A stretch of DNA of 64,000 nucleotides. Origin: Stramonita haemastoma. Its lineage: Eukaryota > Mollusca > Gastropoda > Neogastropoda > Muricidae. Shown here one piece after another: positions 20,161-30,814 of the stretch. Position 1 is the first letter of the stretch. Each line of letters begins with the position of its first letter. The position numbers and the translations under genes are program-made. The stretch covers positions 22,879,109 through 22,943,108 of the forward strand of contig CM060344.1 in NCBI GenBank assembly GCA_030674155.1, in the 5' to 3' direction. The notes below the pieces were generated by a model. It had not been told where the DNA came from and did no database searches. It saw nothing but the letters and a program-made list of their open reading frames with translations.

Positions 20161-21255
20161 AATCAACCTGAACCAAGCAAGGAGAAAACAAAGTAAAAGA
20201 CATCACAAAGAAATAAAAGACGACAGAAAAAAAAAAGAAATAAAAGAGAACTGAAACAAAGAAATTAAAGACAACACAAAGACAAAGACAAAGGAGGAGG
20301 GGACAAGAGGAAAACTCTCCTGACAAAGAGAATGAAGAAAAAAAAAACTCTACGGCGCCAAAGAAAGCCCTCCAGGACACCAGGAAGAAACAACATGAGG
20401 AGACACGTTCAGAGGGGATGAAGACAAAAAAAGAAGAAGAAGGAAGCAAAGAAGAAAAGACAAAGATATAAAAAGGAGAAAAAAAAACAAAGAAGAAGAA
20501 AAACAAAGAAGAAAAAAAACAAAGAAGAAAAAAAACAAAGACATCAACAACAAGCAAAAGGAGAAGGAAAAGAATCAGTCTTAGAAGTAGAAGAAAAGAA
20601 AGAAGAAGAGGAGAAAAAAAGGAAGAGAAAGAAGACATCTTAGAAGGAGAAGGAGAGGAAAAGAAGGACTCTTAGAAGTAGAAAAAGAGGAAAAGAAAGA
20701 AGAAGAAACACGAAGGAAAAGAAAAAATCTTAGAAGAGGAAGAGGAAAAGAACGAAGAAGAGGAGAAAAAAGAAGGAAAAGGAGGAATCTTCAAAGTAGA
20801 CGATGAAAAGAAAGAAGATAAGAGAAAAAGAAAGAACGAATCTTAGAAGTAGAAGAAGATGAGAAAAAAGAAGAGGAAAAAACAGAAGAAAAAGACGGAA
20901 TCTTAGAAGAAGAAGAAAAGAAAGAAAAAGAGGACAAGAAAAAAGAAACAAAAGAAGGAATCTTTGAAGGAGAAGAAGATGGAAAGAAAGAAGAAGAGGA
21001 GAAAAAAGAAAGAAAAGAAGGAATCTTCGAAGGAGAAGAAGAGGAAAAGAAAGAAGAAGAGGAGAAGAAAAAAAGAAGGAATCTTAGAAGTAGAAAAAGA
21101 GGAAAAGAAAAAAGAAGAGGAGAGAAAAAAGAAGGAATCCTAGAAGTAGAAGGAGATGGAAAGAAAGAAGAAGAGGAGAGAAAAAAAAAGAAGGAAAATA
21201 AAGACAGGAAAATAGACACGAAAGAGCTCCAGAAAGACAAGAAGAAGAAGTGGAC
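20161..21255 (+). repeat. GA-rich tract with GGAATCTTAGAAGTAGAAGA units
   Basis: Purine-rich, with an ATCTTAGAAG motif recurring roughly every 55-70 bp from 20,635 to 21,150, giving a degenerate minisatellite. Frames read Lys/Glu. It ends where strand composition flips to pyrimidines. Confidence 0.8.
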
Positions 21256-21362
21256 CTGAAACACTCAACCTGCTCTCCATCTGCACCTCTCTCTGTCTCT
21301 GTCTCTCTGTCTCTCTTCTTCTCTCTCTCTCTCCTCTCTCCTCTCTCTCTCTTCTCTCCTCT

Positions 21363-21440
<78 letters not shown>

Positions 21441-23345
21441 CCTCTCCTTCCTTTTCTCCTTCTCTTCTTCTCTACTCTTTCCTCCAGCCCCTTTCCTTTT
21501 CTCCGTTCTCTTCTTTCTCTGTTCTTTCTCTCCAGCCTTCCCTCTTTCTTTCTCTCCATCCTTCCTCATTCTTTCTCTCACCTTCCTTCTTCTTTCTTCT
21601 CTCCAGCCTTCCTCTTTCTTTCTCTCCAGCCTTCCCTCTCTTCTTTCTCTCCACCTTCCTTTTCTTTCTCTACTACTTCCTCTTTCTTTCTCTCCTCCCT
21701 TCCTCTCTCTTCCTATCCACCATTCCTCTTTCTTTCTCTCCACCCTTCCTCCTCTTCCTATCCACCCCTTCCCTTTCTTTCTCCTCCTTCCACGTCATCT
21801 GCCCTGCCCCTCACCCCCACCTCCCCCCCTCCTCCTTTTGTTCTTCCCATTCCTCTCTACTCTCCCTCTTTCTTCAACACTTCACCTCCCTCCTTTATTT
21901 TTCTCTCTTTCATTCCGTTGCTACTCATGCCGTTCCATTCTTCCGCCACTCAATTCCCTTGTGGTGTGTTGCGTCACGTCGCGTCACGTTGCTTGCGTTG
22001 CGTTGTGTTGCGGTGCACCGCGTTCCAAAAAGTGGTGTTTGTGTTCAGTGCCGCGGTTTCGGTTCCTCCCGTGTCCTTCTGACGCATTGTGCTTCAAGCT
22101 TTCCTCTCTCTCTCTTTTTCCCTCCCTCCCCTTTCTTGCTTTGGCAGACCCCTTCTCTTCTCCTTTCTCCTCCTCTCTCCTTCCTCTTCTCCCTTCGCTC
22201 TTCTCTCTTCCTTCTTGTTCTCCTCCTCTCTTTTCTCTTTCTCTCTCTTCCTTCTTTCTCTTCTCTCTTCTCTCCTTCGCTCTCTCTGTTCCTTCTTTCT
22301 CCTTCCTTCTCTCCTCTCTCCTCTCTCTCTCTTCCTCTTCTCTTCTTCTCTTCTTTCTCCTTCCTTTCCTCTCTCCTCCTCCCCTCTCCCTTCTCTTCTC
22401 TTCTCTGTTTCCTTCTTTTCTCCTTTCTCTTCTCTCCCTTTCTCCTTCCTCTCTCTCCTCTTCTCTTGTTTCTCTTTCCTCTTTCTCCTTCCTTTCTCCT
22501 TCCTCTTCTCTCTCTCTCCTTCGCTCTTCTCTGTTTCCTTCTTTTCTCCTTCCTTTCTCCTCCCCTCTCTCTCTCTTCCTCTCCTTCTCTTTCTCTGTTT
22601 TCCTTCTTTTCTTCCTTCTCTCTCCTTTCTCCTTCTCTTCTCTCTCCTTCGCCTTCTCTGTTCCTTCTTTTCTCCTTTCCTTTCTCCTCCCTCTCCTCTT
22701 CTCTCTCCTTCGCTCTTCTCTGTTTCCTTCTTTCTCTCTTCCTTCTCTCCCCTCTCCTCTTCGCTCTTCTCTGTTTCCTTCTTTTCCCTCCCTCTCCTCT
22801 CCTCTCTCCTTCGCTCTTCTCTGTTCCTTCCTTTCTTCTTCTCCTTCTCCCCCATCTCCTCTCCTTCCTCTTCCTGTTCTCTTTTCTCCTTCCTTTTTCC
22901 TTCCTTTCTCCTCCTCTCCCTTCTTCCTGTCCCTCCTTTTCGTCCTCTTCTCTCCCTCTTCCTTCTTTTTCCTCTCTTCCCTCTCCTCTCCTCTTCTCTT
23001 TCGCTCTATTCTTCTTTCTTTCTCCTCTCCTCTCCCTTCTCTCTCTCCTTCGCTCTTCTCTGTTTCCTTCTTTCTCCTTCCTTTCTCCTCCCTCTCCTCT
23101 TCTTTCTCCTCCCTCTCCTCTTCTCTCTCTCCTTCGCTCTTCTCTGTTTCCTTCTTTTCTGCTTCTTTCTCCTCCCCTCTCCTCTCCTTTCTTTCTTTTC
23201 TCTTTCCTTTCTCCTCCCTCTCCTCTTCTCTCTTCTCTGTTTCCTTCTTTTTCCTCCTCTCTCCTCCCTCTCTTCTCTCTCCTCTCTTTGTCTCCCCGCC
23301 CTCCCTCCCTCCCTTCTCCCATTCTGCCCCTTTCCTCCTCCTCCA
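21256..23345 (+). repeat. Pyrimidine-rich (CT/CTTC) tract
   Basis: About 2.1 kb of C/T. It starts with (CT)n at 21,290-21,440, then CTTTCTCTCCAGCCTTCCTC units to about 21,800, and from 22,190 a degenerate unit containing CCTTCGCTCTTCTCTGTTTC roughly every 60-120 bp. Long Ser/Leu/Phe/Pro plus-strand frames and Lys/Glu/Arg minus-strand frames are by-products. Confidence 0.85.
21920..22115. other. Mixed-composition island in the CT tract
   Basis: A non-repetitive, CpG-containing 200-bp patch interrupts the CT tract, with GTTGCGTCACGTCGCGTCAC, GTTGCGTTGCGTTG and GTGCCGCGGTTTCGG. It has a TGCGTCACG-type palindromic feel but no recognised gene. It may be an old insertion or the seed between two arrays. 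Confidence 0.5.
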
Positions 23346-23530
23346 CCCCCCCCCCCCCCCCCACTCTCTGTGGGCGTGTTTGCGAGCATGCGTGTGTATG
23401 TTTATGTGTTTGTGTCTGTGTATGTGTGTGTGTGTGTGTTTATGTGTGTATGTGTGTCTGTGTCTTTGTGTCTATGTATCTGTATCTGTGTATGTATGTT
23501 GTGTGTGTAGGGAGGGGAGAGATGAGTGTA
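23346..23530 (+). repeat. Poly-C (17) and (GT)n-rich tract
   Basis: Seventeen C from 23,346, then TGTGTATG-type repeats up to the start of mixed sequence. No gene. Confidence 0.85.
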
Positions 23531-23599
23531 AGTGTATGGGTGGGCCCACAAACGCATGTGTGTGTGACGGCAGTTGAAGGAATGTTTTGCATTCAAATT

Positions 23600-23760
23600 C
23601 AATTCAAAGGACATGGATCCATTGTGCAGGTGACGAGAGGCTGTTTCTGAAGTGATGTCTTGCAGTGTTTTCTTTATCAAAGGACATTAATCTATTGTGC
23701 AGGTGACCAGTGACTGTTTCTGAAATGATGTCCCTTCCACTGTTTTCATTATCACCGCAT
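23600..23760 (+). repeat. ~80-bp imperfect tandem pair
   Basis: AAAGGACATGGATCCATTGTGCAGGTGACGAG...TGTTTCTGAAGTGATGTC at 23,606 recurs as AAAGGACATTAATCTATTGTGCAGGTGACCAG...TGTTTCTGAAATGATGTC at 23,679. No gene in the surrounding 300 bases. Confidence 0.7.
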
Positions 23761-23889
23761 TCACCTTTTTATGACATGAAATGTTGTTTGCCTTGAATGA
23801 GCACAGTGTAATTCATTATTCTTGCACACAACACTGTGCACATTGCGCTAACCTAGGACTGACATAATCATAATCAGTAGGCACAGTTT

Positions 23890-24676
23890 GTTTTAATGTG
23901 GTAACTGTTGACGGACTGACAGGATCAGAACAAGAGCTTGCCAGCCTAACAGAACACCTGAACAAGGCCTCTAAAACATATGGCATGGAAATCAGTGCAG
24001 AGAAGACCAAACTGATGACCAATAACGCCAAGGGTATCGGCACTGATATCAGGGTCAATGACCCGAAGCTGGAAACGGTTCAAAGCTTTAAGTACTTGAG
24101 AGCCTTTGTATCAGACAAGGGGTCCCAGCCAGAGGTAGTAAGCAGGATTGCACAGACAATAGCAGCACTGTCAAGACTGAACACCATCTGGAAAGATAAA
24201 AAAAAGTTCACTCAACTCCAAGATCAGACTAATGCCACCCTTGTCATATCCATATTTTTGTATGCCTATGAATCGTGGACCCTGACTGCAGATTTGGAGA
24301 GAAGAGTACAGGCGGTAGAGATGAGTTGCTTCCGGAGACTCCTTGGCATCTCCTACAGAGACCACATAAGCAACGAAAACGTGCATAACAGAATCCAGCA
24401 AACCATTGGTCCCTATGGAAACCTATCAATCGTAAAGAAGCGTAAACTTAAATGTACGGGCATGTCACGAATTAAAAAGACTTTTAAAAAACAATACTGC
24501 AAGGCGCTGTCCAAGGAGGAAGAAAAAGAAGCTGACCAAGGAAGATATGGGAGGACAACATCAGCGATGGACAGGCCTAGAATTCAACAAAACCCTGAGA
24601 AAGGCAGAACAGAAAAGGAATGGAGGGAACTGGTTGTCAAGTCTTCAGGGGTACCCCCACGGTCGCCAGACTAAGG
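23890..24676 (+). pseudogene. Non-LTR retrotransposon reverse transcriptase, 3' end remnant
   Basis: The frame 23,898-24,674 has the C-terminal part of a LINE reverse transcriptase: D-G-L-T-G-S-E-Q-E-L-A near the start, then Y-G-M-E-I-S-A-E-K-T-K-L-M-T, F-K-Y-L, S-I-F-L-Y-A-Y-E-S-W-T-L-T-A-D-L, and M-S-C-F-R-R-L-L-G-I-S-Y-R-D-H-I. These are typical palm-to-thumb and post-RT motifs of this class. The catalytic part and endonuclease are missing (5' truncation). After about 24,450 the family's W-E-D-N-I-S and W-T-G-L-E-F motifs are found in other frames, with a TGA, so it is frameshifted and dead. It ends in stop TAA and a GATA microsatellite, fitting a LINE 3' end. Confidence 0.85.
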
Positions 24677-24677
24677 T

Positions 24678-24738
<61 letters not shown>
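24677..24738 (+). repeat. (GATA)n microsatellite at the LINE 3' end
   Basis: About 15 GATA units start two bases after the LINE stop codon; probably the element's own 3' tail, expanded. Confidence 0.9.
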
Positions 24739-25134
24739 GCTGTTCTGAAAATACAATAGTTTGTAAAGGATTTCAGCTATTAGCTGTATGCTGCACTTGA
24801 TGTTTGTATTTTGAATGCTTGTGTTGACATTGTCAGTTATAACTCTATGATCAACTTTGGTCCCAGGTGTGCTTTGAGCTGTGTTTCGTTCTGTAGCCTT
24901 GAGCTAAGAACTGTTTGAATTGTTTGGTTTAAGGCAGCACTTTATTCATGATTTTGGAATATGCATATTCAGCTGTTCTGTTTTTGTACATGCCAAGGTG
25001 TACAATTATGGCAAAGTCTATCAAAGATTACATGAATTTATTTTTTATCCTTTTTCTTTTTTTCATGTTTTTCTTCTTCCATTTTAATTGTATTGTGGCC
25101 ATATGCCGAAGAACAAAATCTTTTCACTGTACAG
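24739..25134. other. AT-rich sequence, no gene seen
   Basis: No supported frame, SINE or LINE motif recognised. Confidence 0.5.
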
Positions 25135-25159
25135 TTTCTCTCTCTCTCTCTCTCTCCTC

Positions 25160-25246
<87 letters not shown>
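25135..25246 (+). repeat. (CT)n with (TTTC)n end
   Basis: CT dinucleotides then CTTT tetranucleotides. Confidence 0.95.
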
Positions 25247-25248
<2 letters not shown>

Positions 25249-25319
25249 CTTCCCGCAGGTTTGTTTTTCCCGACACCCCCTAGTTTATTTTATATACTGA
25301 AAATGAAATTGCCATGGCC

Positions 25320-25980
25320 ACATTAAAAGATGACACGCCCACTGGCACTCCTCGCTGCGCTGTTCAATTCGCACGTGCAACACGGCCAGCCGTCTGTCTC
25401 CGTCAAGCTTGTGTGGTGTTGACCCAGTGTCAGTGACAGTGCGAATTGACGCTTGAAGACTGGAGTTACGACTCTGACACTGACAAGGATACTGACAATG
25501 AAGGTGTCATGACTGTGTGTTGTCACGCACCAACAATACCGCCTGTGACTCTGACAGAGAACAGCTCTACTGAAGATGGGACAGAGAACAGCAAGAGAGT
25601 GAAACCCTTCCAAACGAATACAGAAAGTACAGCTGCCGTCAAGGAAGCAAGAGACAGCACCACTGTGTCCAGTGAAGATTGCAGGATGTTGATGGAACAT
25701 ACACAAAAACTTGCAAACACAATGGACCAGGGCTTCCGTCAATAATGAAAGCAGCTGAAGACGGGAATATTCCTGACACGTCCAGTGACCAGCCAGCAGT
25801 ACAACCACACCGCTAATGCCGCTCTGTGACAGTTCCTCCGTCCCTACTACGACATCGGTTATCAGCCAGTTATTACCAGTGACATTCATATAAACTTTGT
25901 GTAAACAATACCGCGGTTTGGTTACCACTCACGAAGTTCCCCCATCTACCCGTTTGTGAGTGGGTTGAAAAACCTAACGC
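25320..25980 (+). other. Unrecognised mixed-composition segment with a 99-codon frame
   Basis: The only sizeable balanced-composition segment of this part. The frame 25,446-25,745 reads acidic and Thr/Ser-rich (W-S-Y-D-S-D-T-D-K-D-T-D-N-E-G), then a possibly helical end (C-R-M-L-M-E-H-T-Q-K-L-A-N-T-M-D-Q-G-F). No family recognised; a retroelement gag-like or host fragment are both possible. A 201-codon minus-strand frame overlaps and lacks recognisable motifs. Confidence 0.3.
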
Positions 25981-26315
25981 GACTTACGAAGAATTGAGAA
26001 GAATTGCAAAGAAGAAGAATAGCGGAAAAGAAGAAGAATTGTGAAGAAGAAGAAGAAGAAAGAAGAAGAAGAAGAAGAAGAAGAAGAAATAATGATGAGG
26101 ATGAGGAGGATGATGATGATGGTGGTGGTGGTGGTGGTGGTGGTGGTAAGAAGAAGAAGAAGAGGAAGAAGAAGAAATGATGGTGGTGGTGGTGGTGGTG
26201 GTGGTGGTGGTGGTGGTGGTGGTGGTGGTGGTGAGAAAAAGAAGAAGAAGGAAAAGAAGAAGATGATGATCATGATCGTGATGGTGGTGGTGGTGGTGGT
26301 GGTGGTCTGGGTGAT
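25981..26315 (+). repeat. (GAA)n / (GGT)n trinucleotide arrays
   Basis: GAAGAATTG motifs like those at 9,540 and 10,130, then (GAA)n, (GATGAG), (GGT)n, (GAA)n, (GGT)n, (GAA)n, (GAT), (GGT)n. All runs share a three-base period. Confidence 0.9.
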
Positions 26316-26317
26316 AT

Positions 26318-26530
26318 AATTTTCCATAGTGAGTGTGTTGTCGATTACCACTCCTAGATACTTGACAGCAATTCTATTGAAGCTGTTGTGATGGAGACAG
26401 TTTGTGTTTGGTCTCTACAAGCATGGCTTCAGTTTTATTTGTGTTTAGCTGTAGCTTGTTCTATCTCATCCAGATTTGGATATCTTGAAGCAGTAGGCCT
26501 TTTTCCGTCTGATATGGGTAAAAGTGGTAT
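26318..26530 (-). pseudogene. CR1/L2-like LINE reverse transcriptase fragment
   Basis: On the minus strand one frame reads L-Q-L-N-T-N-K-T-E-A-M-L-V-E, the family's L-N-x-x-K-T-E-x-M-L motif just after the catalytic palm. Another frame then reads V-K-Y-L-G-V-V-I-D-N-T-L-T-M-E-N-Y-I, the L-G-V-x-x-D-x-x-L-x-M motif. The stop and frameshift between them show decay. It abuts the GGT array at its downstream side. Confidence 0.65.
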
Positions 26531-26589
26531 AGTCGGTCTCTAAGGATAAGGTTGTTTTAAGGAACCTGGTTTTGATTTATCTCATTTTA

Positions 26590-26910
26590 TGTGTGATCAA
26601 TGTGGGTTTTCCCACAACGCGATGGCCATCCTGGGTTGACCCTTATGGTTGACCAGGGCGTTGATACAGGCAAGGACAGTCGAGTTGGTTTTATACCCCG
26701 TTTTAATCTGTATATAATTGTACAGTTGTAATTTGAGTTTTAAATATGACGTGGTGACAGCCCCAATATGGCCTGTGTGGTCGTCAGGGCTATAAACAAC
26801 ATGACTGGGTTGCATTGGTTGGATTGGATTGGAGGTGACAGCCCTGATATGGTCTGTGTGGTCGGCAGGGCTGTAAACAACAGGATTGGATTGGATTGGA
26901 TTGGAGGATG
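26590..26910 (+). repeat. Imperfect duplication with (GGATT)n tails
   Basis: GTGACAGCCCCAATATGGCC ... TATAAACAACATGACTGG (26,755-26,815) recurs as GTGACAGCCCTGATATGGTC ... TGTAAACAACAGGATTGG (26,837-26,890). Each copy ends in GGATT pentanucleotides. CAGCCC/GGGCTG form a short stem in each. The tail microsatellite resembles a LINE 3' end, but no coding part is attached. Confidence 0.6.
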
Positions 26911-27090
26911 TCATAGTGTGTAAGGCCTGTCAGGCAGGAAATGGTCAGTGGGAGGTGTGTGCTCGTCAAGCTGAGAACAATGTTGTGTAATGTTTAGAGG
27001 GGTCAGTGTAGTCAGTGGTTTGTGATAGGCGTAAGCAGCTTGTGGAGAGAAAGCTTGAATGTCTATGGCTTTGGGATGGCGACGGATGAC
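26911..27090. other. Short mixed spacer
   Basis: No gene. Contains an AAGCTTGAATGTCTATGGC segment before the purine array starts. Confidence 0.4.
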
Positions 27091-28850
27091 ATACTTCTTC
27101 TCTATGACAGGCAGGAAGAGAGGTGAGGAGGAGGTGGAGAAGAGAGGAGTGATGGAGGAAGAGAAGAGAAAGAGAGGAGGTGAGAAGAGAGAGGAGGTGA
27201 TGAGAAGAGGAGTGATGGGGAGGAGTGATGTAGGAAGAGGAGGAGGTGATGTAGAGGAGGGAGGGAGGAAGAGAGGTGAGGAGGAAAGGAGGGGGATGGA
27301 GAAGAGGAGGGGGATGGAGGAAGAGGAGGAGGTGATGGAGGAAAGGAGGAGGTGAGGAGGAAGAGGAGGAGGTATGGAGGAAGGAGGTGAGGGAGGAAGA
27401 GGAGTAGGAGGAAGAGGAGGTGAGGAGGAGGAGGTGATGGAGGAAGAGGTGAGGGAGGAAGAGGAGGAGTGATGGAGGAAGAGGAGGAGGGGAGGAAGAG
27501 GTATGGAGAAGAGCGGAGGTGCTGAGAAGAGGAGGAGTGCTGGAGGAAGAGTGATGGAGGAAGAAGAGGAGGTGATGGAGAAAGAGGAGGAGGTATGGAG
27601 AAAGAGGAGAGTGATGGAGGAAGAGGTGATGGAGGAAGAAGAGTGATGGAGGAAGGAGGAGGTGGAGGAGGAGGGATGGAGAAGAAGGTGATGGAGGAAG
27701 AGGAGGAGTGATGAGGAAGAGGAGAGGTGATGGAGGAAGAGGAGAGGTGATGGAGGAAGAAGAGGTGAGAGGAAGAAGAGGTGATGGAGGAAGAGAGAGA
27801 GGTGAGGAGGAAGAGGAAGAAGAGTGATGGAGGAAGAAGAGGTGATGGAGGAAGAGGAGGTGATGGGGGAAGAGGAGGAGGTGATGGAGAAGAGGAGGAG
27901 GTGAGGAGGAAGAGGAGGAGGTGGTGGAGGAAGAGGAGGAGGTGATGGAGGAAGAGGAGGAGGTGATGGAGAAGAGGAGGAGGTGATGGAGGAAGAGGAG
28001 GAGGAGGATGAGGAGGAGGTGGAGGAAGAGAAGGTGGAGGAAGAGAGTAGGAACAGAAAGTGGAGGAAGGGAGGAGGTGGAGGAAGAGGAGGTGGGGAAG
28101 AGAGGTGAGGAGGAAGAAAAGAGGAGTGGGGAGGAGGAAGAGAGGTGGAGGAGGAAGAAAAGTGAGGATGAGGTGAAGGAAGAGGAGGTGAGGTGGAGAA
28201 GAGGAAGAGAAGAGGAAGAGAAGGTGAAAAAGAGGAGCAGGTGGAGGAAGAGGAGGAGGTGGAGGAGAAAGAAAGTGTGAGGAAGAGGTGAGGAAGAAGA
28301 GAGGTGAAGAAGAGGAAGAGAGAAGGTGGAGGAAGAAGTGAGGAGGGAGGAAGAAGAGGAGGAGGTGGAGGAAGAAGAGGAGGAGTAGAGGAAGAAGAAG
28401 AGGAGGAGGAGGAAGAGAAGGTAGTAGCAGGAAGAGGAGGGAGGAATAGGATGGAGGAAGAAGGGGAGTGGAGGAATAGGAGGTAAAAGAAGGAGGAAGA
28501 GGAGGTGAAGGGGATGGAGGAAGAGAAGCGAGAAGAAGGGAAAAGAGAAGGATAGGAGGAAGAGAAGGAGGAGGAGGAAGAGAAGGAGAGGAGAAAGAGA
28601 AGGAAGGGAGAAGAGAAGGAGGCCTCGAGGAGAAGGAAGAGGAGGAGGAGGAAGAGAAGGAGGAGGAAGAGAAGGAGAGGGAGGAAGGAAGGAGGAGGTG
28701 GAAGAGAAGGAGGAGGTGGAAGAGGAGGAGGAAGAAGAGGACGAGGAAGAGGAGATAAGGAGGAGGAAGAGGGGGATGAAGATGAGAAGGAGGGGGAGAA
28801 AAGAAGAAGGAGAAGGAAGAGAACAATGAGTACAGGAAGGAGAAAATGCT
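27091..28850 (+). repeat. GGAGGAAGAGGAGGTGATGG purine array
   Basis: About 1.76 kb of GATGGAGGAAGAGGAGGAGGT units, period near 21-24 bp, changing to GAAGAGAAGGAGGAGG after 28,480. Minus-strand frames over 550 codons are composition artefacts. It ends in the third ATGCTG/GTGAGTTAA junction, where the frame reads N-N-E-Y-R-K-E-K-M-L like the ends at 4,393 and 13,149. Confidence 0.8.
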
Positions 28851-28895
28851 GGTGAGTTAAGCGTCTGCATTTGTATGGCTGTGAATATGTGTACA
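28835..28895 (+). promoter_or_regulatory. Conserved splice-donor junction, copy 3
   Basis: AAAATGCTG|GTGAGTTAAGCGTCTGCAT followed by TGTATGGCTGTGAATATG: recognisably the same as copies 1 and 2 but more diverged. No a, b or c block follows it within the window. Confidence 0.5.
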
Positions 28896-28896
28896 T

Positions 28897-28897
28897 G

Positions 28898-28952
<55 letters not shown>
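28897..28952 (+). repeat. (GT)n microsatellite
   Basis: Nearly pure GT run between the donor-like junction and a SINE. Confidence 0.95.
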
Positions 28953-28955
<3 letters not shown>

Positions 28956-29262
28956 GTTATTCTGTTATACGAGGATAATGGGATAAGCACTCTTGTGCTT
29001 TTTTACATCCAGTCCCCGTGTGTATACAGTTTTGTAAATGTCATCTGTTCCCACCGGCACACGATGGCCTACTCTTACGAAAAGCGGAACAGGATTTAAC
29101 GTGTGCGCGCGTTCACACACGGGGTCTCGGTTTATAGTCTCATCCGAAGGACTTTTGGGGAGAGTGGAGCTAGCACTGATGTGAACTCCAGGAGAAAAAT
29201 CTCGAACGGGAATCGAACCCGGGTCGTCAAATTGCGAGCGCAATGTTCTGACTACTTGGCTC
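28953..29262 (-). mobile_element. tRNA-type SINE, minus strand, left arm of an inverted pair
   Basis: Near full length: tail at left (GTTATACGAGGATAATGGGAT), head at right (CAATTTGACGACCCGGGTTC on the minus strand). The head's first ~25 bases are replaced by a TCTG array. Faces the SINE at 29,391. Confidence 0.85.
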
Positions 29263-29270
29263 TGTGTGTG

Positions 29271-29357
<87 letters not shown>

Positions 29358-29390
29358 CTCTCTCCTCTCTCTCTCTCTCTCCTCTCTCTG
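29263..29390 (+). repeat. (TCTG)n and (CT)n array between inverted SINEs
   Basis: TCTG then CT runs forming the loop of the SINE inverted repeat. Confidence 0.95.
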
Positions 29391-29632
29391 GAGTCAGCAC
29401 TTGAGTTAACAGCAGTGCTGACTCCACCCTCCCCAACCAAGGCCCTGTGTGCGAACGCATGCAGAACATCTTGCGCACACGTTAAATCCTGTTCCGCTTT
29501 TCGTAAGAGTAGGCCATCGTGTGCCGGTGGGAACAGATGACATTTACAAAACTGCATACACACGGGGACTGGATGTAAAAAAGTACAAGAGTGCTTATTC
29601 CATTATCCTCTATATAACAGAATAAATCAGTC
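29391..29632 (+). mobile_element. tRNA-type SINE, plus strand, right arm of an inverted pair
   Basis: Lacks the tRNA head. Starts near GGAGTCAGCACTTGAGTTAACAGC, includes GTGCTGACTCCACCCTCCCC, and ends ATTATCCTCTATATAACAGAATAAATC. Complementary over about 200 bp to the minus-strand copy. Confidence 0.85.
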
Positions 29633-29809
29633 AATCAATCTCTCACTGTACAAGTAACCATACATGTGTCTCTGTGTCACGGTTTGTTTATTTCTCTCTC
29701 TGCGTGTAAGTGAAGTGTGCATGCATCCATGTTTGCTTGTGTTTGCTTGTATTTCTGTTTGTATGTGTGTTAAGTGTTTGTGTGTGCAGGTAGGCCTATT
29801 TGTTGGTAT

Positions 29810-29992
29810 GTCACACACACGCACTCGTACACAAAGTCGGAAAAAATCCCTATCACACACACACACACGTGCGTGCACGCGCGCACACACACATGCGCAA
29901 GCACACACACACGCAAGCACACACACACGCGCAAGCACACATACACGCGCACGCGCCCACACACAAGCACGTACACACACGTGCGTGCACAC
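29810..29992 (+). repeat. (CA)n-rich array
   Basis: CA dinucleotides with GCGCA and CACGTGC interruptions, followed by a T run. Confidence 0.9.
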
Positions 29993-30465
29993 ATTTTTTT
30001 TTTAGGCTAAAAAAAGTATAAAATGCCAGATAAACAAATGATTTGGATTTAAATCTCATTTTAGAATTCACAATAGTTTATTCCCGTGAATTTTTGTTAG
30101 CTATAGAGAAACAAAAAACATACATAAATATCAATAAATGAATGACGGGTATAAAGAGGAAGAGCAAAACGCAAGTACACAAAAAACACTAATAATGAAA
30201 ATGAATTAGACATGGCTATAGGCTGTTAGGGGTGATGATCCTATGTAGATGGTAAATAATTTATTGTTCATGTACTTTCAGTACAGGTATCTGAAGGGAT
30301 AAAAGAGAGAGAGCAACAACAAAAAGTGGCATAGATGATAGGGAAAATTGAGCCAATAACTGAAAAGACATCAGCATCATGGATCAGACTAAATGAAAAA
30401 GCTAAGGCTAAACATGAAGAATAATACAATCGTTCAAGAATAAATAATTCCCACACTCTCTTCAA
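29993..30465. other. AT-rich sequence, no gene seen
   Basis: AT-rich, many short A runs, no frame or repeat supported. Confidence 0.5.
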
Positions 30466-30682
30466 ATGTCACCAGGCAGGCCCTGGACTGGAACCCGCAA
30501 AGGAAGCAGAAAGTAGGTCGACCAAAACAGACCTGGCCCAGAAGCATTGGAAGCAGAGATGAAGGCAGCCGGAATGACGTGGGCCGAGCTGAAGAGGATC
30601 TCCCAGAACTGAGTCCATTGGAGGAGTGTTTATTGTGGACCTTTGTTCCCAAGGGAATTCACAGGCACAAGTCAAGTAAGTC
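30466..30682 (+). pseudogene. LINE 3' end (family with E-M-K-A-A-G-M-T-W-A-E-L)
   Basis: One frame reads R-Q-A-L-D-W-N-P-Q-R-K-Q-K-V-G-R-P-K-Q-T-W; after a shift another reads L-E-A-E-M-K-A-A-G-M-T-W-A-E-L-K-R-I-S-Q-N and ends near L-C-S-Q-G-N-type sequence. This is the usual tail of a LINE reverse-transcriptase protein. It ends in AAGTCAAGTAAGTCA. The last ~110 bp recur on the minus strand at 57,079 and 59,293. Confidence 0.75.
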
Positions 30683-30814
30683 ATACTCTCAACAGTCTAC
30701 GGAAGATAACTGCTGCCTGCTAGAAAATAAAAAAGCCATATAGAGTTGTTTCCCTTATACCTGACCGAAAAGTCTGCTAATTACTTGATCACTTTAGGCA
30801 GTATGCAGATAGGC

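Noticed and set aside
21250..23650. Plus-strand frame of 775 codons
   Set aside because: Translation of CT/CTTC arrays into a GT array; no protein-like region apart from the short mixed island.
25323..25928. 201-codon minus-strand frame
   Set aside because: Overlaps a plus-strand frame of equal weakness; no recognisable domain and no splice or promoter context.
26911..28990. Minus-strand frames of 574-674 codons
   Set aside because: Opposite the GGAGGAAGAGG array; artefact of composition.
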